Assembly: GCF_050107595.1 (NCBI RefSeq)
Contig: NZ_JBNILH010000005.1
Span: 124,001 to 188,000, forward strand
Reading direction: 5' to 3'
Length of the DNA stretch: 64,000 bases
Source of the DNA: Bacillus_AB infantis_C
GTDB lineage: Bacteria > Bacillota > Bacilli > Bacillales > Cytobacillaceae
The notes beneath the pieces were generated by a model that did no database searches, was not told where the DNA came from, and worked only from the letters and a program-made list of their open reading frames with translations. This document shows, piece by piece, positions 1 through 9,136 of this stretch. The position numbers and the translations under genes are program-made. The first letter of the stretch is position 1; each line of letters begins with the position of its first letter.

Positions 1-275
1 TTCTCCCGGCTGACATCATCGTTAAAGCAATCGGGCAGCAGAGGCATGGAAGCCTGATTGCACAATTCGGCCTTGGACACGAAAATGGGGTTGTTCTGAT
101 TGATTCGGAGACGTTCCAGACCTCGAACCCTAAAGTATTTGCCTGCGGGGATATTGTCTTCGGGAAAGGAAAAGGGGAAGCCATGGTGGTGACCGCTGCC
201 CAGCAGGGTAAACAAGCTGCCCATTCGATCCATAAGCTGATGCAGAAGGAAGAAAGGAGAGAAGCAAATGGCTGA
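1..275 (+). CDS. preT: NAD(P)H-binding subunit of dihydropyrimidine dehydrogenase, C-terminal part (PreT-like)
   Basis: Only the last 90 codons lie in the window; the open frame enters at the left edge. The visible part is the C-terminal end of a two-dinucleotide-binding-domain flavoprotein of the glutamate synthase small-subunit type. It ends with the typical VFACGDIV motif (third FAD-contact region) followed by an alanine-rich helix with GKQAAHSI. It overlaps the start of preA by 8 bases (stop TGA 273-275), so the two are translationally coupled. That neighbour, rather than the fragment itself, identifies it as PreT, which passes electrons from NAD(P)H to PreA. A general pyridine nucleotide-disulfide oxidoreductase is the alternative if the rest of the gene differs. 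Confidence 0.8.
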   Translation, partial: LPADIIVKAIGQQRHGSLIAQFGLGHENGVVLIDSETFQTSNPKVFACGDIVFGKGKGEAMVVTAAQQGKQAAHSIHKLMQKEERREANG

Positions 276-1539
276 TTTAAGCATAGAATTGGCAGGCATC
301 CAGTCACCCAACCCTTTCTGGCTTGCGTCTGCACCGCCAACCAATTCCGGCTATCAGGTTCAGCGGGCATTCGAGGCAGGATGGGGAGGAGCGGTTTGGA
401 AAACACTGGGAGAGCCGATTTTAAATGTTTCTTCTCGTTTTGCTGCTGTCAGCTTCAATGGCCAGCGGGTTGCAGGCTTCAATAATATTGAGCTGATTAC
501 TGACAGACCGCTGGAAGTCAACCTGAAGGAAATCTATGAAACCAAAAAGAAGTTTCCCAACAATACAATCATTGCGTCGCTGATGGTGGAACCTAAGCAA
601 GAAAAGTGGCATGAGATCGTCAAGCGAGTCGAAGCCATTGGAGTTGACGGGCTTGAGCTCAACTTCGGATGCCCGCACGGCATGGCGGAAAGGGGCATGG
701 GCTCTGCCTCCGGGCAGGTGCCGGAGCTGGTCGAGAAACAGACGTACTGGGTAAAGGAAGCAGCAAGGACTCCGGTCATTGTAAAACTCACCCCAAATAT
801 AACTGATATTACAGCAACAGCAGAAGCAGCGGTAAAAGGCGGAGCCGATGCTGTCAGTATGATCAATACCATCAACAGCCTCGCCGGGGTGGACCTTGAT
901 ACCTGGAATACCATTCCGCATGTCGGAGGCAAGGGGGCACATGGAGGCTATTGCGGCCCGGCAGTCAAACCGATTGCACTGAACATGGTCGCAGAATGTG
1001 CCAGGAATCCGGCCATATCTGTCCCGATTTCCGGGATGGGCGGAATATCAAACTGGCAGAATGCTGTTGAATTCATGCTGATGGGGGCTTCCGGCGTACA
1101 GATCTGTACTGCTGCCATGCACCATGGCTTCCGGATCATTGAAGACCTGCTGGATGGCCTGAATAATTATCTGGACGAAAGGGGCATCCAATCAGTCAGG
1201 GAGATCATCGGGAAATCTGTACCAAGATATTCTGATTGGGGCAATCTTGACCTTAACTACAATATTGCAGCAAGGATCGATCCCGATATCTGCATCAACT
1301 GCAATAAATGCCATATAGCATGTGAGGACACTTCGCATCAATGCATCGATATGCTGATTGATGAAAATGGAAAAGAATATCTGAAAGTCCGTGAAGAAGA
1401 CTGTGTCGGCTGCAATCTTTGCTCCATTGTCTGTCCGGAGGAGGGTGCGATTTCTATGGTAGAGCTTCCGCACATACAGCCGCCCATGACCTGGAACGAA
1501 CGGCAGGCTGTGTTAGCCGGGGGCAAGGCTGCGAAATAA
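268..1539 (+). CDS. preA: NAD-dependent dihydropyrimidine dehydrogenase subunit PreA
   Basis: 423 aa, full length for the family. The first ~310 residues form a dihydroorotate-dehydrogenase-like TIM barrel (LNFGCPHGM and GMGGI motifs) that reduces the uracil/thymine ring using FMN. The C-terminal ~90 residues hold two [4Fe-4S] ferredoxin motifs, CINCNKCHIAC and CVGCNLCSIVCP. Reaction: uracil or thymine to 5,6-dihydro-pyrimidine, first step of reductive pyrimidine breakdown, cytosolic. The start at 268 follows AAAGGAGAGAAGCAA and lies inside the preT end. The next gene is dihydropyrimidinase, which fits the assignment. Confidence 0.95.
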   Translation: MADLSIELAGIQSPNPFWLASAPPTNSGYQVQRAFEAGWGGAVWKTLGEPILNVSSRFAAVSFNGQRVAGFNNIELITDRPLEVNLKEIYETKKKFPNNTIIASLMVEPKQEKWHEIVKRVEAIGVDGLELNFGCPHGMAERGMGSASGQVPELVEKQTYWVKEAARTPVIVKLTPNITDITATAEAAVKGGADAVSMINTINSLAGVDLDTWNTIPHVGGKGAHGGYCGPAVKPIALNMVAECARNPAISVPISGMGGISNWQNAVEFMLMGASGVQICTAAMHHGFRIIEDLLDGLNNYLDERGIQSVREIIGKSVPRYSDWGNLDLNYNIAARIDPDICINCNKCHIACEDTSHQCIDMLIDENGKEYLKVREEDCVGCNLCSIVCPEEGAISMVELPHIQPPMTWNERQAVLAGGKAAK

Positions 1540-1568
1540 TTTATCTAAACGTTAAAGGAGTGCTGAAT

Positions 1569-2981
1569 ATGAAGAAAATAATAAAGAACGGCACTGTAGT
1601 GACAGCTTCTGATACATTTCAGGCTGATATTTTAATAGAAGATGGGAAAATCGCCTTGATTGGCAGGGACCTTCAAGATTCAGGAGCAGAGATTATCAAT
1701 GCTGAGGGCCAATATGTCTTTCCAGGCGGCATTGATCCCCATACTCACCTCGATATGCCGTTCGGCGGGACTGTGACAAAGGATGACTTCGAGTCAGGGA
1801 CCATTGCAGCAGCCTTTGGCGGAACCACGACCATCATAGACTTTTGCCTGACCTCTAAAGGAAGGCCTCTCCAGGAAAGCATTGATGAATGGCATCAGAA
1901 ATCAAAAGACAAGGCTGCCATCGATTACAGCTTCCATCTGATGATCGGGGAAATCAATGATAAAGTACTGGCGGAGCTGCCAAACGTGATAGATTCCGAG
2001 GGAATTACTTCATTCAAAGTCTTCATGGCCTATAAAAATGTCTTTCAGGCTGATGATGAAACGCTATTTAAGACACTGATTGCCGCAAGGGATCTGGGAG
2101 CACTAGTCATGGTGCATGCTGAAAATGGAGATGTGATAGATTATCTAACGAAACAGGCGCTGGAGGAAGGACATACAGAACCGATCTACCATGCCCTGAC
2201 CAGGCCTCCTGAGCTGGAAGGGGAAGCAACAGGGCGTGCTGCTGAACTTACAGGACTCGCAGGCTCACAGCTGTATGTTGTCCATGTATCCTGTGCAGAA
2301 GCTGCAGGAAAGATTGCTGCAGCCCGTTCAAGGGGCATTGATGTCTGGGGTGAAACCTGCCCGCAGTATCTCGTACTTGACCAGACCAGCCTTGAAAAGC
2401 CAAATTTTGAAGGCGCCAAATATGTGTGGTCCCCGCCGCTGCGTGAAAAATGGAACCAGGATGTATTATGGAATGCCCTCAAAAGCGGACAGCTTCAGAC
2501 AATAGGTTCTGACCAATGTTCCTTTGATTTTAAGGGGCAGAAAGATCTCGGCCGGGAGGATTTCACCAAAATTCCTAATGGAGGCCCGATCATTGAAGAC
2601 CGGTTCACGCTCCTTTATTCAGAAGGTGCGGCAAAAGGAAGAATCACACTCAACCAATTTGTCGATATCACCTCAACGCGGGCAGCAAAGCTATTTGGCC
2701 TATATCCGCAGAAAGGGACGATTGCTGTAGGTTCAGATGCCGACATTGTCCTTTTTGACCCTGAGAAGGAACGGACACTTTCTGCCGCTGCCCATCATTT
2801 GGCTGTTGATTACAGCGCATTTGAAGGGATGGCTGTAAAAGGCGAACCAGTCACCGTACTGGTAAGAGGGGAATATGTGATCAAAGACCGTCAATTCGCA
2901 GGAAAAGCGGGCAGTGGAAAATATTTAAAAAGAGCAAGATATCATAAGCACAAAACTGCGGATAGCGGGCTGCCTGTTTAG
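1569..2981 (+). CDS. hydA: Dihydropyrimidinase (D-hydantoinase family)
   Basis: 470 aa metal-dependent amidohydrolase. It shows the HTHLD metal motif (GGIDPHTHLDMPFGG), the FKVFMAYKN segment carrying the carbamylated lysine, and a C-terminal GSDADIVLFDP segment typical of the family. It opens the dihydrouracil/dihydrothymine ring to N-carbamoyl-beta-amino acids. The frame stays open upstream to 1419 inside preA, but the ATG at 1569 is preceded by AAAGGAGTGCTGAAT and matches the family N-terminus (KKIIKNGTVVTASD), so I place the start there. It is second in pathway order after PreTA. The next enzyme, beta-ureidopropionase, is not in the window and may lie upstream. Confidence 0.95.
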   Translation: MKKIIKNGTVVTASDTFQADILIEDGKIALIGRDLQDSGAEIINAEGQYVFPGGIDPHTHLDMPFGGTVTKDDFESGTIAAAFGGTTTIIDFCLTSKGRPLQESIDEWHQKSKDKAAIDYSFHLMIGEINDKVLAELPNVIDSEGITSFKVFMAYKNVFQADDETLFKTLIAARDLGALVMVHAENGDVIDYLTKQALEEGHTEPIYHALTRPPELEGEATGRAAELTGLAGSQLYVVHVSCAEAAGKIAAARSRGIDVWGETCPQYLVLDQTSLEKPNFEGAKYVWSPPLREKWNQDVLWNALKSGQLQTIGSDQCSFDFKGQKDLGREDFTKIPNGGPIIEDRFTLLYSEGAAKGRITLNQFVDITSTRAAKLFGLYPQKGTIAVGSDADIVLFDPEKERTLSAAAHHLAVDYSAFEGMAVKGEPVTVLVRGEYVIKDRQFAGKAGSGKYLKRARYHKHKTADSGLPV

Positions 2982-2996
2982 CAGTCTAATAGGTTT

Positions 2997-3038
2997 TCAG
3001 GGTATGTACGATGTTCCCGGCTCTGGATACCCTGAATA
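2997..3038 (+). other. Inverted repeat in the dihydropyrimidinase-permease gap
   Basis: TTCAGGGTA and TACCCTGAA form a 9-bp perfect inverted repeat separated by about 23 bases, directly after the dihydropyrimidinase stop. There is no T-run, so it is not an intrinsic terminator. It could be an mRNA-stabilising hairpin or an operator; the sequence does not decide. Confidence 0.4.
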
Positions 3039-3125
3039 TGGATGATGGCATACATCAAGCCAGCTTTTCGGTTTTAAACAGCTTCTGGGCGTGACAAAAA
3101 TTAACCGGACAGGATGTGTACGCGT

Positions 3126-4580
3126 ATGAAAAAAAGCCATCTGAAATCACCTGATCTTTATCCTATCCAGCAAAAGGACAGGAATATAACCTCGCTCGGC
3201 TATTCATTCATGTGGGTGGGCATGGTGGTCGTACTCGCCACCTTTGCCATCGGAGGCTCCGGGGTCATGAGTCTCCCATTGCCGCTGGTCATTATTGCAA
3301 CGGTGATCGGCTGCCTTGGTATCGGCTTGTTCATCAGTTTGATTGCAGACATCGGAATTGAACACGGCCTTTCCTTCCCGGTCTATATGCGCGCCCCTTT
3401 CGGTACAATCGGTACTCATATCCCCTCAGTCACAAGGGGCATCACCGCCTCTATGTGGTTTGGGATCAATACCTATTTCGGCTCCACTGCGATGAATGGC
3501 ATCATGGATATTTTATTCGGTTTCGATAACTGGTTTATCTGCTTTATTATTTTTGCAGCTGTACAGCTGGTCAATACCTGCCTTGGGATAAAAGCGATAG
3601 AGCGCTTTGCCGACATAGCAGCTCCGGTCATAATCCTGATTTCCATTTGGATGTATCTATCTCTATCGCAAACGGCTGAAGAAGCTGGACGGAATATATG
3701 GACCTGGGCGGAAAATCCGGCAGCAGGGGTAGACGCATTCACTAGTTTCCTCGTCGTAATTTTCAGCAATATGGGTTTTTGGGCGACCTTGAGTGCTGAT
3801 ATTCCTTCCATTTCCCGGTTCATCAAAGCGCCGGTGAACGAAAAAAACTGGTTCAAGCGCAATAAAGGGGCACTGATCGGCAATATGGTCGCCATGCCGC
3901 TGACCCAGACATTTATGATCATCATTGGCGGGATCGCTTATATTGCCGTCCTGAATTACGATCCCGTCATTGCCCTTCAGAAAGCGGCGGGCGGATTGGT
4001 CTTGTGCATCCTCCTTGTGATGATCATCCTGGCGCAATGGTCCACCAACACAGCGGCAAATGTTGTCCCGGCAGCAACGATTTTTTCAAACGCAGGGGGC
4101 CCTAAGTTCCCTTTCTGGGCAGGAGTCATTACAGCCGGGATTGTCGGAACAGTGGTACAGCCATGGAATCTCTTTGGAGTGATCATCCCTGTACTCCTTT
4201 TTGTAGGAGGGATCCTGTCTGCGATTGTCGGCATCCTTTTCGCTGATTATTATCTGCTGCGAAAAAGGCGTGTGAATGTACCTGCATTATATGAAGACAA
4301 GGGACAGTTCAGGTATTGGGGCGGGTTCAATCTGGCAGGATTCATCAGCTGGGTCATAGGTGCAGCTGTTGCATACTGGCTTCCCAACTACAGCTTTCTC
4401 GCCGGATTCCTTTCAGGGGCAGGCTGCTACTATCTCCTTGCCCGATACTGGTGGTTCCGCAAATATCAGCAGGCTGAGATCATTGACCCGGATGACAGCA
4501 AATATCTCGGGATCAGTGTCGGCAGGGACTGGATTCTGGAAGATGATCAGGAGAATGCCGCCCGTTCTGCTAAATCTTAA
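3126..4580 (+). CDS. NCS1-family nucleobase/hydantoin:cation symporter
   Basis: About 484 aa, highly hydrophobic with roughly 12 membrane segments. It has the NCS1 N-terminal pattern (LTSLGY-like TSLGYSFMWVGMVV), a conserved FGIN/helix-3 segment and a WNTNTAAN-like QWSTNTAANVVPA motif. NCS1 carriers import uracil, cytosine, allantoin, hydantoins or thiamine. Sitting between dihydropyrimidinase and the beta-alanine genes, it most likely imports pyrimidines or dihydropyrimidines/hydantoin (inference). An in-frame ATG at 3114 would add four residues; neither start has a strong ribosome site, and 3126 has AGGA 11 bases upstream. Spacing from the previous gene is ~140 bases and contains an inverted repeat, so it may have its own transcription control. 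Confidence 0.88.
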   Translation: MKKSHLKSPDLYPIQQKDRNITSLGYSFMWVGMVVVLATFAIGGSGVMSLPLPLVIIATVIGCLGIGLFISLIADIGIEHGLSFPVYMRAPFGTIGTHIPSVTRGITASMWFGINTYFGSTAMNGIMDILFGFDNWFICFIIFAAVQLVNTCLGIKAIERFADIAAPVIILISIWMYLSLSQTAEEAGRNIWTWAENPAAGVDAFTSFLVVIFSNMGFWATLSADIPSISRFIKAPVNEKNWFKRNKGALIGNMVAMPLTQTFMIIIGGIAYIAVLNYDPVIALQKAAGGLVLCILLVMIILAQWSTNTAANVVPAATIFSNAGGPKFPFWAGVITAGIVGTVVQPWNLFGVIIPVLLFVGGILSAIVGILFADYYLLRKRRVNVPALYEDKGQFRYWGGFNLAGFISWVIGAAVAYWLPNYSFLAGFLSGAGCYYLLARYWWFRKYQQAEIIDPDDSKYLGISVGRDWILEDDQENAARSAKS

Positions 4581-4604
4581 TTCATTAACAGGAGGCTGGA
4601 ATGT

Positions 4605-4832
4605 ATGTCAGACTACCAATTCTTTTTGCATGAAAAAGACAAAATTGATTTTTATATTGAAAAAGGGTTTCGCATTCTGCAGGTGAAGGAAGATTTGGAT
4701 GGAGCTGTCATCCTGTTTGACAATCCGGTCAGCGGCATCCAGGAGTCAATCCAGATCGGTACTGCAGATGCACGAAAATACTTCAGCGGGCTTTTGATCC
4801 GGCAGAAAGAGCAATCTGCCGGGCAAGTATAG
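4605..4832 (+). CDS. Small protein of unknown function in the pyrimidine-degradation cluster
   Basis: 75 aa, not recognised. It is acidic/mixed with no membrane segment or signal peptide. The middle has alternating hydrophobic residues (FRILQVKEDLDGAVILFD) suggesting a small beta-rich fold. A good ribosome site (AGGAGGCTGGAATGT) precedes the ATG, and it lies 24 bases after the permease stop in the same direction, so it is probably a real, co-transcribed gene. The context suggests an accessory role in pyrimidine/hydantoin use, but nothing in the protein shows it. Confidence 0.7.
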   Translation: MSDYQFFLHEKDKIDFYIEKGFRILQVKEDLDGAVILFDNPVSGIQESIQIGTADARKYFSGLLIRQKEQSAGQV

Positions 4833-4960
4833 CAGCGGCTGAGCGAAGGATTCTGCATTTAGTACATTGCGGCCAATCTTCGCCTTTCATGCGGAGCTCT
4901 TTTATTGAGTCATGAAATAGGCCTGAAATGGATAATTATCATATGAAGGAGATGTAGCAG

Positions 4961-6424
4961 ATGGCTGTCCAGAATGATACAGAGGTTTTGAAAAACTTTA
5001 TTGATGGTAAATGGGTTGAAGCTTCCTCTGCAGATACTTTTGATGTCATTAACCCTGCCACTGATGAAGTGCTCGTGAAAGTGCCCGCTTCAGGGGCTGA
5101 AGATGTCATTCTTGCTGTCCAGGCGGCAGGCAAGGCCTTTGTTTCGTGGAGGAAAGTGCCTGTTCCAAAGAGAGCACGATTGCTGTTCAAATACCACAAC
5201 CTGCTGTCACAGCACCATGAACAGCTTGCCGAACTGATTGTAAAGGAGAATGGAAAGTCCTTTAAAGAAGCCTTCGGTGAAGTTCAAAGAGGCATCGAGT
5301 GTGTGGAATTTGCGGCTGGCGCACCGACCTTGATGATGGGGGAGTCGCTGTCAGGCATCGCTGAGGATATTGATTCCGAGATGTTCAGGTACCCGCTTGG
5401 CGTGGTTGCAGGGATCACTCCTTTTAATTTCCCGATGATGGTGCCTTTATGGATGTTTCCTCTTGCAGTTGCCTGCGGCAATACATTTGTTCTGAAGCCG
5501 TCTGAAAGGACGCCGATTCTGGCAGCGCGCCTGGCAGAACTTTTCTCTGAGGCAGGAGCCCCTCCCGGTGTCTTGAACATCGTGCATGGTGCACATGATG
5601 TTGTCAATGCACTTCTGGAGGATAAAGAGGTTGCCGCCATCTCATTTGTCGGCTCTCAGCGGGTTGCAAAATATATCTATGAACGTGCAGCCGCAGAAGG
5701 CAAGCGGGTACAGGCGCTTTCTGGTGCTAAAAATCACCATATCGTCATGCCTGATGCTGATGTGGAGAAGGCGGCCCAGCATATCATCAGCTCCTCATTC
5801 GGCAGTGCCGGCCAGAGGTGCATGGCCTGCAGCGCAGTTGTCGTGGTCGGAGAAAACGACATCTTCATAAAAGAACTTAAGAAAAAAGCAGATGATCTGA
5901 AGGTTGGCAGCGGCATGGAAGAAGATGCCCTCCTGACGCCCGTCATCCGGAGGGAGCACCTTGAAAAGGTTCTAGGGCTTATTGAAAAAGGTGAAGAAGA
6001 AGGAGCTGAGCTGATCCGGGACGGACGTCCTGAAATGGAGCTGCATCCAGCCGGGAACTTCCTTGGTGCCACGATCTTTGATAAAGTGACAGGCGATATG
6101 ACCATCGCAAAGGAAGAACTATTCGCCCCTGTACTGAGCCTTCTCCGTGCAGGCGGTCTCGACGAAGCATTGGATTTTATACGCCGGTCGAGATACGGGA
6201 ATGGAGCAACCATCTATACAAACGATGCCAGGAGCATCAGGCAATTCCGTGAAGAGGCGGATGCAGGGATGCTCGGCATCAATGTGGGCGTTCCGGCTAC
6301 TATGGCATTTTTCCCTTTTTCAGGCTGGAAGGATTCCTTCTATGGAGACCTTCATGTCAACGGCAAAGATGGCTTGAATTTTTATACCAAGAAGAAAATG
6401 ATCACATCTCGGTTTGAACTCTGA
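4961..6424 (+). CDS. mmsA: CoA-acylating methylmalonate/malonate-semialdehyde dehydrogenase
   Basis: 487 aa aldehyde dehydrogenase superfamily member. The catalytic cysteine lies in GQRCMACS, and the SGAKNH segment replaces the usual general-base glutamate region, which marks the CoA-dependent MMSDH/IolA branch. It converts methylmalonate semialdehyde to propionyl-CoA, or malonate semialdehyde to acetyl-CoA, with NAD+. Here it would complete breakdown of beta-alanine (from uracil) or beta-aminoisobutyrate (from thymine) after transamination by the next gene. The ribosome site GAAGGAGATGTAGCAG fixes the ATG. Confidence 0.93.
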   Translation: MAVQNDTEVLKNFIDGKWVEASSADTFDVINPATDEVLVKVPASGAEDVILAVQAAGKAFVSWRKVPVPKRARLLFKYHNLLSQHHEQLAELIVKENGKSFKEAFGEVQRGIECVEFAAGAPTLMMGESLSGIAEDIDSEMFRYPLGVVAGITPFNFPMMVPLWMFPLAVACGNTFVLKPSERTPILAARLAELFSEAGAPPGVLNIVHGAHDVVNALLEDKEVAAISFVGSQRVAKYIYERAAAEGKRVQALSGAKNHHIVMPDADVEKAAQHIISSSFGSAGQRCMACSAVVVVGENDIFIKELKKKADDLKVGSGMEEDALLTPVIRREHLEKVLGLIEKGEEEGAELIRDGRPEMELHPAGNFLGATIFDKVTGDMTIAKEELFAPVLSLLRAGGLDEALDFIRRSRYGNGATIYTNDARSIRQFREEADAGMLGINVGVPATMAFFPFSGWKDSFYGDLHVNGKDGLNFYTKKKMITSRFEL

Positions 6425-6455
6425 AAATACTCAATTGCAATGAGGAGGAGATCGG

Positions 6456-7811
6456 GTGGCACAATCAGTGAATGGAAATAAAACATTGCTTGAACAGGAT
6501 GATCAATATGTTTGGCATTCAATGAAGCCTTACAGCCCGCAGTCGACCATTGTCGCGGAAAAGGCTGAGGGCTCGTGGATTACTGCCAGTGACGGGAAAC
6601 GCTATTTGGATGCGATGGCGGGTCTTTGGTGCGTTAATGCCGGTTATGGCAGGAAGGAACTTGCGGAGGCGGCATATGAACAGCTGAAGGAAATGCCTTA
6701 TTTCCCGCTGACCCAAAGCCATGGCCCAGCTATCAGACTTGCTGAAAAGCTGAATGATCTGCTTGGCGGGGATTATGTTATTTTCTTTTCTAACAGCGGC
6801 TCGGAAGCAAATGAAACTGCCTTTAAAATCGCCAGGCAATATCATCAGCAGCGCGGAGAATCGGGACGCTATAAAATTGTGTCACGCTACCGCTCATATC
6901 ATGGCAATACCATGGGATCACTCGCTGCGACAGGGCAGGCACAAAGGAAATACAAATATGAACCGCTCTCTCCAGGCTTCATACATGTACAGCCCCCAGA
7001 CTCTTACAGAGATGAAGTCCACAATGTCAGCCCTTCTGAACTGCCTGCAGTCAAAGCGCTTGACCAGGCAATGACATGGGAGCTGAGCGAGACCATTGCC
7101 GCGATGATCATGGAGCCGATCATCACCGGCGGCGGAATCATCACACCGCAGGAAGGATATATGAAGGCTGTCAAGGAGGTGTGCGAAAAGCATGGAGCCC
7201 TTTTGATCTCTGATGAGGTGATCTGCGGCTTCGGGCGGACAGGGAAGCCTTTTGGCTTTATGCATGACGGTGTCAGGCCGGACATGATCACAATGGCAAA
7301 GGGAATCACGAGCGCTTATCTCCCGCTGTCAGCCACTGCTGTGAAGAAAGAGATCTATGAAACGTTTAAGGGGAGCGGGGAATACGACTATTTCCGGCAT
7401 ATCAATACATTCGGCGGCAATCCGGCTGCCTGTGCACTGGCGCTCAAAAATCTTGAAATTCTTGAAGAGGAAAACCTGTATAAACGTTCCGCTGATCTTG
7501 GGGCGAAGATGAAAGAAGAGCTTGCCTCACGTCTTGCGGATCACCCTTTTGTTGGCGATGTCAGGGGGAAAGGGCTTTTGATCGGGATTGAGCTCGTCAG
7601 CAGCAAACAGACGAAAGAACCCCTCGACGCCAGCCTTGTCAATAAAGTCATAGCCTCCTGCCGGGAGAAGGGAGTGCTGATCGGGAAAAATGGAGCAACC
7701 GTGGCAGGCTTCAATAACGTCCTGGCACTGTCGCCGCCTCTCAACATCAAAGAAGAAGATGCCGGCCTGGTTATCAATACCCTTAAGGATAGCTTGGAAA
7801 GTATCTTATGA
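6456..7811 (+). CDS. Class III aminotransferase, probable beta-alanine/omega-amino acid:pyruvate transaminase
   Basis: 451 aa fold-type I PLP enzyme. Visible motifs are SNSGSEANETAFK (cofactor phosphate binding), LISDEVICGFGRTG and MAKGITSAYLPL with the Schiff-base lysine. The start is GTG at 6456, set by GAGGAGGAGATCGG. It lies 31 bases after mmsA. Family members move the amino group of beta-alanine or 3-aminoisobutyrate to pyruvate; the position beside the semialdehyde dehydrogenase in a pyrimidine-degradation cluster supports that substrate. Other omega-amino acids such as GABA or taurine cannot be excluded by sequence alone. Confidence 0.88.
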   Translation: MAQSVNGNKTLLEQDDQYVWHSMKPYSPQSTIVAEKAEGSWITASDGKRYLDAMAGLWCVNAGYGRKELAEAAYEQLKEMPYFPLTQSHGPAIRLAEKLNDLLGGDYVIFFSNSGSEANETAFKIARQYHQQRGESGRYKIVSRYRSYHGNTMGSLAATGQAQRKYKYEPLSPGFIHVQPPDSYRDEVHNVSPSELPAVKALDQAMTWELSETIAAMIMEPIITGGGIITPQEGYMKAVKEVCEKHGALLISDEVICGFGRTGKPFGFMHDGVRPDMITMAKGITSAYLPLSATAVKKEIYETFKGSGEYDYFRHINTFGGNPAACALALKNLEILEEENLYKRSADLGAKMKEELASRLADHPFVGDVRGKGLLIGIELVSSKQTKEPLDASLVNKVIASCREKGVLIGKNGATVAGFNNVLALSPPLNIKEEDAGLVINTLKDSLESIL

Positions 7812-7890
7812 ACTGCTGCATCCAAGCATAATGAAATATTTATCAGAATAAGATGTTGAATAAACCTATTTAGAAAAGGGAGTTTGATAT

Positions 7891-8355
7891 ATGGCCACCT
7901 GCAGCCACCAAGCGGAAGTAAATATACCGATTGAATCTTTGTGGGAGTTCGTCAGCAATATTGACCGCTGGGCCCCGCTTGTGCCCGGATATATTGACCA
8001 TAAGATCATCAATGACCGCGAATCAACATGGAGCTTTTACACAGATGTAGGCATCATGAAGAAGAAAATTCAGCTGAAGGTGGAGATAGTCACCTGGCAG
8101 GAGCCGGAAAGAGTGACTTTCAATCTTGATGGGATCAACGAAAAGATTACTGGTGAAGGTTATTTTTGGGCAAAAAAAGAGAACCGGAGCAATATCATGA
8201 CCGGCTGCCTGACCATTAGGGCCGAGGGTCTGATGGCAAAGATGGCCAACAGCATTTTGAGTTCATCCCTCCCCTCCATCACGGTGGAACTGACAGAGGC
8301 GGTTGCCCGGAAAGCTGAAGAGAATTATAACAAAAGGATCAAGACCCCTCTATAA
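7891..8355 (+). CDS. SRPBCC/CoxG-like protein
   Basis: 154 aa, START/SRPBCC fold with an N-terminal IPIESLWEFVSNIDRWAPLVPGY segment characteristic of the CoxG (carbon monoxide dehydrogenase subunit G) family. These small proteins form a deep hydrophobic pocket; CoxG was named for membrane recruitment of CO dehydrogenase, and relatives occur near other oxidoreductases. No CO dehydrogenase genes are present. It is the last gene of the same-strand run, 79 bases after the aminotransferase, and ends 5 bases from the convergent ykuK. Its role in pyrimidine breakdown is unknown. Confidence 0.8.
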   Translation: MATCSHQAEVNIPIESLWEFVSNIDRWAPLVPGYIDHKIINDRESTWSFYTDVGIMKKKIQLKVEIVTWQEPERVTFNLDGINEKITGEGYFWAKKENRSNIMTGCLTIRAEGLMAKMANSILSSSLPSITVELTEAVARKAEENYNKRIKTPL

Positions 8356-8360
8356 ATTGC

Positions 8361-8897
8361 TTATTTAGTAAAACGGTTTGCATAGCTGGATGCCACAAAG
8401 GCGTCCGGCTTTATTTTTGGCTCAAGACCCATAGACTCAAGCCTTGCAACCATTTCATTTACATATTCCCTTGTTTTGTTCCTCGGTCCCGCTCCGATAT
8501 CGATATGTCCTTCTATCGCAAAAGTAGCTCCTTTGTAGACATGGGGCAGAACCAAATCAATCATCCTGTTCTTTTTCCCGTCATCAAAGAGGGCCACAAC
8601 TTCCTCGGTCAGGGAGGTTTCAAACGAAATCCGTTCGTGGAGCTGCTGCATCCTCCTGGGGACAGTCGTTTTCCTGATACAGGCCCAGGCCCCTTTTCCT
8701 TCATTCTGGATAACAATCCCTGTTATAAAACGGGTCGATTCTGGATGAACCTGTGAATCTGTACCAACCATCAGCCTGTAGTTGCCTGAAGGCTGCCGGG
8801 ACATAAAGCGCAGGATGCGTTCAAAAACCTGTTCAAAGGTAAGATTGCTCTCCTGCAGATTCTGAAAGCTGAAAGAAGAAAGCGAATCGGTTCTCAC
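8361..8897 (-). CDS. ykuK: RNase H-like YkuK-family protein (DUF458)
   Basis: 178 aa. The MVGTDSQVH segment, the later DLVLPHVYKGATFAIEGHIDIG stretch and the C-terminal PDAFVASSYANRFTK are characteristic of the DUF458/YkuK family, predicted to have an RNase H-like fold with conserved aspartates. Biochemical function is not established. It is convergent with the CoxG-like gene with only 5 bases between them, and no clear terminator separates them. Confidence 0.85.
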   Translation of the reverse strand: MRTDSLSSFSFQNLQESNLTFEQVFERILRFMSRQPSGNYRLMVGTDSQVHPESTRFITGIVIQNEGKGAWACIRKTTVPRRMQQLHERISFETSLTEEVVALFDDGKKNRMIDLVLPHVYKGATFAIEGHIDIGAGPRNKTREYVNEMVARLESMGLEPKIKPDAFVASSYANRFTK

Positions 8898-9136
8898 TCT
8901 TTATCACCGCTTTTCAGTTGGTTTATGGAAAGAACCCGCATATGGAGCATACCGGGTCTTTTGATGCTGCAAAGGGACGAATGAAAATGTCTAAAAATAA
9001 TCGGTGCTGCAATACATTATATTAATGAAATCAGGGGAAGTTGTTCTTTTTTTCAAAAGGCCTTTTGTGGACACCTCCATGTTTGCGGGTTTTCTCTGAG
9101 GATATATAACAGGAGAGAACGTAAGGAGGCTATCGT

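Noticed and set aside
1419..1568. N-terminal extension of dihydropyrimidinase
   Set aside because: These codons lie inside preA in another frame; the ribosome site and family N-terminus point to ATG 1569.
4930..4950. Fur-like palindrome GGATAATTATCAT upstream of the semialdehyde dehydrogenase
   Set aside because: Short AT-rich palindrome overlapping the ribosome-site region; no iron-related gene follows.
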